Source: JACKGW01 sp964586025
GTDB taxonomy: Bacteria > Planctomycetota > PLA2 > JAEUHO01
Assembly (NCBI GenBank): GCA_964586025.1
Contig: CAZPGF010000002.1
Location: 22,181 to 86,180 of the forward strand
DNA length: 64,000 nt
Reading direction: 5' to 3'
Positions 59,232 through 64,000 of the stretch are shown here, one piece after another. The position numbers and the translations under genes were made by a program. The notes beneath the pieces are model-generated. The model saw nothing but the letters and a program-made list of their open reading frames with translations. It was not told where the DNA came from and did not search any database. Position 1 is the stretch's first letter. Each line of letters starts with the position of its first letter.

Positions 59232-61402
59232 GGGACGCCCCGACCACCTCGATGGTCTTCCTTGCGTCGGCGGTCGCCCTGGCGGCCGTGATGACGACGC
59301 CGGTCCTTCCGTTCGTGCTGCCGTTCCTGCCGCTCGTTCCGTGGGCCATGCGCCAGGTCGTCCCCGGACTGCACGAACGCGCCATGGTCCCACGTCGCTG
59401 GGCGATTCGGCTGGGCGCCACCCTCGCGCCGTTCCTGCTCTACGTGGGACTGGTCCTGATGAGCGGTGTCGAGCGGCCCGCGATGGCGTGGCTCACGGTG
59501 GTCGTCCTGGTCCAAACCGCGTCGCTGACATCCGCGGCGTCGGCCGACCGGACGATGGGCCTCTTGCGCCGCTCGATCCTGTTGGTCGTCCTCGCCGCGC
59601 TCGCCCTGCCCCCGGGCGTGGCCCTCGCGACGATGCCGTTGTGGCTCGCATGGCTTGCCTGGACCAGGCTCCTCGTCGAGCGCGATCCCGTGGCCGGGCG
59701 CGTCGTCGCTGGCACGATCGTGCGGCGTGTCGTCGTCGGGGCGCCGGCGGCGCCCACGCGTCGGTTGGTCCCGCACGCGCTGCGCTTCGCCTTGGCGGCC
59801 CTGCCCCTCACGCTGTTGCTGTTCCTCGCCGCGCCGCGCAACGTCGTCGCGATGCTGCGCGGCGGCGGCGAGGAGTCGGATGGGACCTCGCTTCCCTCCG
59901 ATGACGACCCCGAACGCGAGTCGCCCGACCGCGACGGCCGAGGCGGCTTGTCCGGCCCCCGGACGATCGGCGACGACGCCGCATCGGGCGTGCTGCCGTT
60001 CGGCGGCATCGCGCGGATCCAGGGTGCGCTGCGCCCGTACTTCGAGGTGGTCAATCTGGACGCGCCCGGCCCGCCGCGGGGCGTCGTGCTTCGCGAGAAC
60101 TCGCTCTCCCACGTCCACGACGACGGCTCGTGGGCATCGCCGAGCATCCACGAGTTGCAGGCCACACGGTACGAGGCCGATCGGAACGGGGTGTTCGACA
60201 TCGACTCCGGGGGCGACCCCGCACCGACGCGGCGTCTCGTGATCGACGTCCTGCAGGGAGGTCATCGTCGGCTCTACCTCGAAGAGCGGGTCGTCGACGT
60301 GCGCATCGTGTCGCCCGGCGCCGCGCCATCGGTCGCCGGGCTCTCGCGACGCGACGACGGCACGTGGCTTTCGAGATCGCCGCTTCGTCGGGGCGACCGA
60401 ATCCTCCAGACGAGCCGCCCGCCGGTCCATGATCGCGAGCGACTCGTCGGGCGCGAGAGTTCGGCCGCCGTGAGTCCCGGTCCGGAGTGGCTGCAGCTTC
60501 CGGAGACGCTGCGCGATGAGATCCTCGCGATCGCGCGCGACGTCGTCGGCGACGAGACCGATCCCTGGTTGCGCGCCCGGCGGATCGAGTCGTGGCTGCA
60601 GGGACCCGACTTCGTGTACAGCCTCGCGCAGCCTCCCCTCGATCCGACGCGACGCGTGGCCGACTTCCTCCGACGCGTGCGCCGGGGGCACTGCGAGTGC
60701 TACGCCACGTCGCTCGTCGTCCTCCTGCGCGCGTTGGGGCATCCGGCGCGCTACGTGCGGGGATTCTGGGGTGGAGAGCCGACCAGCGCGGAACGCGCCA
60801 GCGTGATCTTCCGCGGGATCCACTATCACGCGTGGGCGGAGATCTACCTGCACGGACCCGGATGGATCACGCTGAACCCGACGCCGCCGACGCGCATCCC
60901 GATCGATGCATCGACGACGCGGCACGGCGCCGTCGATGCCGCCGACGGCGGCGGATCCTGGTTCGACCTCGACCAGGACCGTTGGGCGGGGTTCTGGAAG
61001 AGCGCGCTCGGCGCGGCGGACCGCGCCCTCCGATCCGCATTCGGCAGCCGGATGATCTGGGCGACGCTCGCTCTCGCGCTCGTTCTCGCGTGGGCGACCT
61101 GGCGCCTCGCTCGGGCCCGCACCGCCGCGTCCACCGCCGTCGGCGGGGTCGAGGCGTCGAGCCCCTACACGGAGATGATCGCGATGCTTCGCGAGGCGGG
61201 GATTCGGCGTTCGCCCTCGGACACGCCGCGCGAGTTCGAGACGGCCGTGCTCGCGCGCGCGCCGCGCGTCGCCCGTCCGTTGCGCCGACTCACCGCGTGG
61301 GAGGAACTGGTCCGCTACGGCGGCGCGGTATGGCCCGACACCATCCGCGCGGATCTCGAGGCACTTCGTGCCGCGCTCGCGCGGCCGGGCGACGTACCGT
61401 AG
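59228..61402 (+). CDS. TgpA-like membrane protein with transglutaminase-like domain (active-site Asp replaced by Asn)
   Basis: A 724-residue membrane protein with about six N-terminal transmembrane segments (residues 8-220), a periplasmic transglutaminase-like domain, another transmembrane helix (MIWATLALALVLAWATWRLA) and a C-terminal DUF4129-like helical part (REAGIRRSPSDTPREFETAVLARAP). The Cys-His pair is intact (Cys489 in RGHCECYAT, His534 in HYHAWAEIYL), but the third residue, usually Asp in WxxxDPT, is Asn550 (WITLNPTPP). It probably still folds; activity may be altered. The ATG overlaps the DUF58 stop. The pairing matches DUF58-TgpA loci in other bacteria, though here without MoxR. Confidence 0.85.
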   Translation: MRDAPTTSMVFLASAVALAAVMTTPVLPFVLPFLPLVPWAMRQVVPGLHERAMVPRRWAIRLGATLAPFLLYVGLVLMSGVERPAMAWLTVVVLVQTASLTSAASADRTMGLLRRSILLVVLAALALPPGVALATMPLWLAWLAWTRLLVERDPVAGRVVAGTIVRRVVVGAPAAPTRRLVPHALRFALAALPLTLLLFLAAPRNVVAMLRGGGEESDGTSLPSDDDPERESPDRDGRGGLSGPRTIGDDAASGVLPFGGIARIQGALRPYFEVVNLDAPGPPRGVVLRENSLSHVHDDGSWASPSIHELQATRYEADRNGVFDIDSGGDPAPTRRLVIDVLQGGHRRLYLEERVVDVRIVSPGAAPSVAGLSRRDDGTWLSRSPLRRGDRILQTSRPPVHDRERLVGRESSAAVSPGPEWLQLPETLRDEILAIARDVVGDETDPWLRARRIESWLQGPDFVYSLAQPPLDPTRRVADFLRRVRRGHCECYATSLVVLLRALGHPARYVRGFWGGEPTSAERASVIFRGIHYHAWAEIYLHGPGWITLNPTPPTRIPIDASTTRHGAVDAADGGGSWFDLDQDRWAGFWKSALGAADRALRSAFGSRMIWATLALALVLAWATWRLARARTAASTAVGGVEASSPYTEMIAMLREAGIRRSPSDTPREFETAVLARAPRVARPLRRLTAWEELVRYGGAVWPDTIRADLEALRAALARPGDVP

Positions 61403-61428
61403 CGGCCACGGGCGGGAGGCTCGATTCG

Positions 61429-62835
61429 ATGGTCGCCGATTCGCTGCTGCAACGCCGCCTCGACGAGGCGCGGCGCGTCGCTCGTCGCCTGCGGGAGTCG
61501 GGATTCGAGGCGCTCCTTTGCGGAGGGGCCGTGCGCGATCGACTGCTCGGACGCACGCCGTTCGACTTCGATCTGGCGACGAGCGCGCGACCCGAGGAGG
61601 GAGCGGCGCTGTTCCCGGAAGCCCTGCTCGTCGGTGCGCGATTCGGCGTGCTTGTCCTGCCGCGTCCGACCGGAGCCATCGAGGTCGCGACGTTTCGTGC
61701 CGACGGGTGCTACGTGGACGGACGTCGACCCGATGAGGTCACGTACAGCGACCCGCCGACCGACGCCGCTCGTCGCGACTTCACGGTCAACGCGCTGTTC
61801 GAGGATCCGATCTCCGGCGAGGTGTTCGATTACGTCGGCGGGCGTCGCGACCTGGACGCTCACGTTCTGCGCGCCATCGGGGATCCCGCGGCCCGCTTCG
61901 CCGAAGACCACCTGCGAATCCTGCGCGCGGTCCGCTTCGCGATGCAACTCGGCTTCGCGATCGAGCCCGCCACGGCGCGGGCGGTGCGCGAGATGGCTCC
62001 GCTCGTGGCCGACGTCGCGGCGGAACGCGTTCGCGACGAGTTGTTGAAGATCCTGCGACACGGCCGCGGCCGCGGGCTGCGCGCGCTGCGGGACCACGGC
62101 CTGCTTCCGACGGTCCTTCCCGAGATCGACGCGATGCGCGGCGTCTCCCAGCCTCCCCGCTGGCACCCCGAGGGCGACGTGTTCGTCCACACCGGACTCG
62201 TCCTGGATCGCGTCGAGTTGCCGCCGCGTCCGAGCACAGCCGACGAGGACGCCGACGTCGAGGCGGACCACGAGCGCGACGCGGAGACGTTGCTGCTCGC
62301 GGCGTTGCTGCACGACGTCGCCAAGCCGACGACGTTCCGCCGGGACGCCGGCGGACGCATCCAGTTCCACGGGCACGACGCGAGGGGCGTGGAGACCGCC
62401 GAGGGGATCCTCGAGCGATTGCGCCTGCCCCGTCGAACGCGCGAGCGCGTCGCCGCGTTGATCGGTCAGCACATGCGGATCGCCTCCGCACCGAACATGC
62501 GGCGTGCGACGTTGCGCCGATTCCTCGCCGTCGAGGACTTCGATCTGCACCTGCGTCTGCACAGGGCCGACTGCGGCGCGTCGCACGGCTCGACGGAGAT
62601 CGTCGAGTTCCTCGAGGCGGCGCGAGCCGCGTTCGCCGCGGCCCCCGCGGTTCCGCCGCCGTTGCTCGGTGGCGACGATCTGATCGCGCTCGGGTACGCT
62701 CCGGGTCCGCTGCTCGGCCGCATCCTCGCCTGGGTGCAGGACGAGCAACTGGAGGGACGACTGACCGATCGCGAGGCCGCCCTCGCGGCCGTGCGGACGA
62801 CCTTCCCGCCGGACTCCTCCGAGGCGCCCCGATGA
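61429..62835 (+). CDS. tRNA CCA-adding-type nucleotidyltransferase / poly(A) polymerase family with HD domain
   Basis: A 468-residue enzyme of nucleotidyltransferase class II. The head has LLCGGAVRDRLLGRTPFDFDLATSARPEE (metal-binding DxD in DFDLAT), RRDFTVNALFEDPISGEVFDY and EDHLRILRAVRFAMQLGF. The C-terminal half holds an HD domain: VFVHTGLVLDRV, LLLAALLHDVAKPTTF, FHGHDARGVETAEGILERL. Members finish tRNA 3' ends with CCA or add poly(A); bacteria may split CCA- and A-adding activity between two proteins, so the exact job is open. The tmRNA encodes its own CCA. The ATG has gggagg upstream; the stop overlaps the next ATG (ATGA). Confidence 0.9.
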   Translation: MVADSLLQRRLDEARRVARRLRESGFEALLCGGAVRDRLLGRTPFDFDLATSARPEEGAALFPEALLVGARFGVLVLPRPTGAIEVATFRADGCYVDGRRPDEVTYSDPPTDAARRDFTVNALFEDPISGEVFDYVGGRRDLDAHVLRAIGDPAARFAEDHLRILRAVRFAMQLGFAIEPATARAVREMAPLVADVAAERVRDELLKILRHGRGRGLRALRDHGLLPTVLPEIDAMRGVSQPPRWHPEGDVFVHTGLVLDRVELPPRPSTADEDADVEADHERDAETLLLAALLHDVAKPTTFRRDAGGRIQFHGHDARGVETAEGILERLRLPRRTRERVAALIGQHMRIASAPNMRRATLRRFLAVEDFDLHLRLHRADCGASHGSTEIVEFLEAARAAFAAAPAVPPPLLGGDDLIALGYAPGPLLGRILAWVQDEQLEGRLTDREAALAAVRTTFPPDSSEAPR

Positions 62836-64000
62836 CCGCTCGCCGACGACTCGCTCGCCTGGCTTTGGCGCTTGCCGCGCTCGGTGCCACGTGGCTCGCG
62901 CCGGGTCCGCGCGTCGGCGCCGAGGAGGTCGCGCGCGACGCGCTGTCGCGGTTGCAGCGACGCAACGCGTCGGCGGCGGAACGACTCACGGCCGCCGCGG
63001 CCGCCCTCGGTCAGCCCACCCTCGCCGATCCGTTCGCGACGCTCGCCGCCGCACCGAGCATGGCGCCGCACGACGACGGGGTCGCGCTCGCCTTGGCGGT
63101 TCGCGCGCTCGAGGAGGCGGACATCGGCTCGGCGGCGATCGCGGAGGCGCTCGCGGCCTGGCCGGACGTGGAGGACGCGAACGGCGACGCGGCGCGCGCC
63201 GCGCGGGCGACGGCCCGCTGGATGCTCGGCGAACGGACCGTCGATCCCGCGCGGATCACGGCGATCTGGCCACCGTCCGCCGCGGTCGCGGCGGCGCTCG
63301 TCTCCGAACTCGGTTCGCGACCCGCCGTGCCCGCGGACCTCTCGGCGACGACGGCTGAGGCCATCGCCGATCTCGTGCGTCGCGAGGCGGTCGCGCTCGC
63401 GGCTCTCGACGACGCCGCGGCGGACGACGTCGCGCGGATGGTCCGCGGCCTCGATCGACTCTCCGGCGAGATCGCCCCGGCGGCGGCGGAGTTGCTGATC
63501 GCCCTCGTCGCGCGCGCCAACGACCTGCCCGGACCGAGCGGACGGACCGCGCGCGCGGCTTGCGCCGCGCTCGCCCTCGGCCGATCGCGAGACGCGCGCG
63601 CCCTCGACGAACTCGTCCGCGCTCTCGACGGCGACGACGGGTGGCTCTCGACGGTCGCTGCGAGTGCCCTCGGCGACCTGGGCGATCCGGGCGCGGCTCC
63701 GGCGCTGGCGTGGCATGTCGCGAAGATCGACGACCCGTTCCGCTCGCGCGATTCGTGGGACTTCCCCGGAGCCGCCTCGACCGACATCTCGGAAGCGGAC
63801 TGGGCGACGATCGAGTACTTCGCGATCGACGCGGCGGCGTGCGAGGCGCTGCTGCGGTTGGGCATCCGCGGCGGCGCGCAGCATCTGATCGAGCGCCAGC
63901 TCGATCCCCGCGCGACGCGTCATCGGATCCGAGGGCTGCAAGATGCGAACGACGCGCCGCGCCACCACTGCCCGTCTGCGCCGACCGCCGCGTTCCTTCC
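62832..64000 (+). CDS. Secreted HEAT-repeat protein, truncated by the window end
   Basis: At least 389 residues, open to the last base. It begins MTARRRLARLALALAALGATW LAPGPRVGAEE in outline: a basic N-terminus, a hydrophobic stretch and a GAEE cleavage region, i.e. a signal peptide. Helical repeats follow (DDVARMVRGLDRLSGEIAP; AACAALALGRSRDARALDELVRAL; STVAASALGDLGDPGAAPALAWHV) with the HEAT pattern. The ATG overlaps the CCA-adding gene stop by 4 nt, so co-translation is likely. No catalytic motif is seen in the visible part. Confidence 0.8.
   Translation, partial: MTARRRLARLALALAALGATWLAPGPRVGAEEVARDALSRLQRRNASAAERLTAAAAALGQPTLADPFATLAAAPSMAPHDDGVALALAVRALEEADIGSAAIAEALAAWPDVEDANGDAARAARATARWMLGERTVDPARITAIWPPSAAVAAALVSELGSRPAVPADLSATTAEAIADLVRREAVALAALDDAAADDVARMVRGLDRLSGEIAPAAAELLIALVARANDLPGPSGRTARAACAALALGRSRDARALDELVRALDGDDGWLSTVAASALGDLGDPGAAPALAWHVAKIDDPFRSRDSWDFPGAASTDISEADWATIEYFAIDAAACEALLRLGIRGGAQHLIERQLDPRATRHRIRGLQDANDAPRHHCPSAPTAAFL

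Noticed and set aside
1..64000. CRISPR arrays, insertion sequences, phage genes or attachment sites
   Set aside because: No direct-repeat/spacer pattern, transposase, integrase or tRNA-flanked boundary was found in either strand.

Overview
The window is 64 kb of very GC-rich, densely coded bacterial DNA with two 10-N assembly gaps (23453-23462 and 30495-30504). It reads as a Gram-negative bacterium, most likely a planctomycete. Evidence for this is an outer-membrane TolC, Lgt plus several lipobox proteins, and families common in Planctomycetota (DUF5658, DUF3299, DUF58/TgpA pairs, VIT/VWA proteins, secreted HEAT-repeat and carboxypeptidase-regulatory proteins). The phylum call is inferred from gene content, not from a marker-gene tree. 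There is no insertion sequence, phage gene, CRISPR array or rRNA operon, so this looks like ordinary chromosome.

Layout. 0-7.2 kb (+): a WecA/MraY-type sugar-phosphate transferase, a dual-specificity phosphatase, dapB, a ThiE-like domain read in frame into a HEAT lipoprotein, thiL and tsaE, mostly with 1-8 nt overlaps. 7.2-18.2 kb (+): a large secreted carboxypeptidase-regulatory-domain protein, an ECF sigma factor with a membrane-anchored partner, a 71-aa orphan, an alpha-helical secreted protein, TolC and a HEAT lipoprotein. 18.2-23.5 kb (-): gcvT, gcvH, lgt, a DUF5658 protein, a HEAT-VWA protein, a tiny Cys-rich lipoprotein and a clpS truncated by a gap. 23.5-32.3 kb (-): one giant FecR-VIT-VWA-TPR protein interrupted by the second gap. 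32.4-35.7 kb (+): acnA coupled to an Nfu-type Fe-S carrier. 35.9-39.1 kb (-): a radical SAM / Nudix / GNAT operon. 39.2-45.1 kb: a small alpha/beta-barrel protein, a HEAT protein, smpB, a HExxH lipoprotein, rlmI, and a thioredoxin-fold protein. 45.2-45.5 kb (-): ssrA (tmRNA). 45.7-50.4 kb (-): PadR regulator, HAAS-type membrane protein, LolD/FtsX-type ABC transporter and two DUF3299 proteins. 50.4-56.1 kb: a secreted solenoid protein (+) facing a dxr-rseP-ubiA run (-). 56.1-64 kb: purM (+), a pilin-like protein (-), DUF58, a transglutaminase-like TgpA protein, a CCA-adding-type enzyme and a HEAT protein running off the end.

How it fits together. Housekeeping functions (lysine/cell wall, thiamine, tRNA modification and maturation, purines, isoprenoids, glycine cleavage, TCA cycle and Fe-S repair, trans-translation) alternate with an unusually large set of exported alpha-solenoid proteins of unknown role. 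Many genes overlap by 1-8 nt, suggesting translational coupling. Several first-in-operon genes carry a -10-like hexamer only 6-8 nt before the start codon and no Shine-Dalgarno, suggesting leaderless transcripts. The least explained loci are the giant VIT-VWA-TPR protein, the PadR/HAAS/ABC/DUF3299 cluster, the sigma factor with its cyclase-like membrane partner, and the radical SAM/Nudix/GNAT operon.
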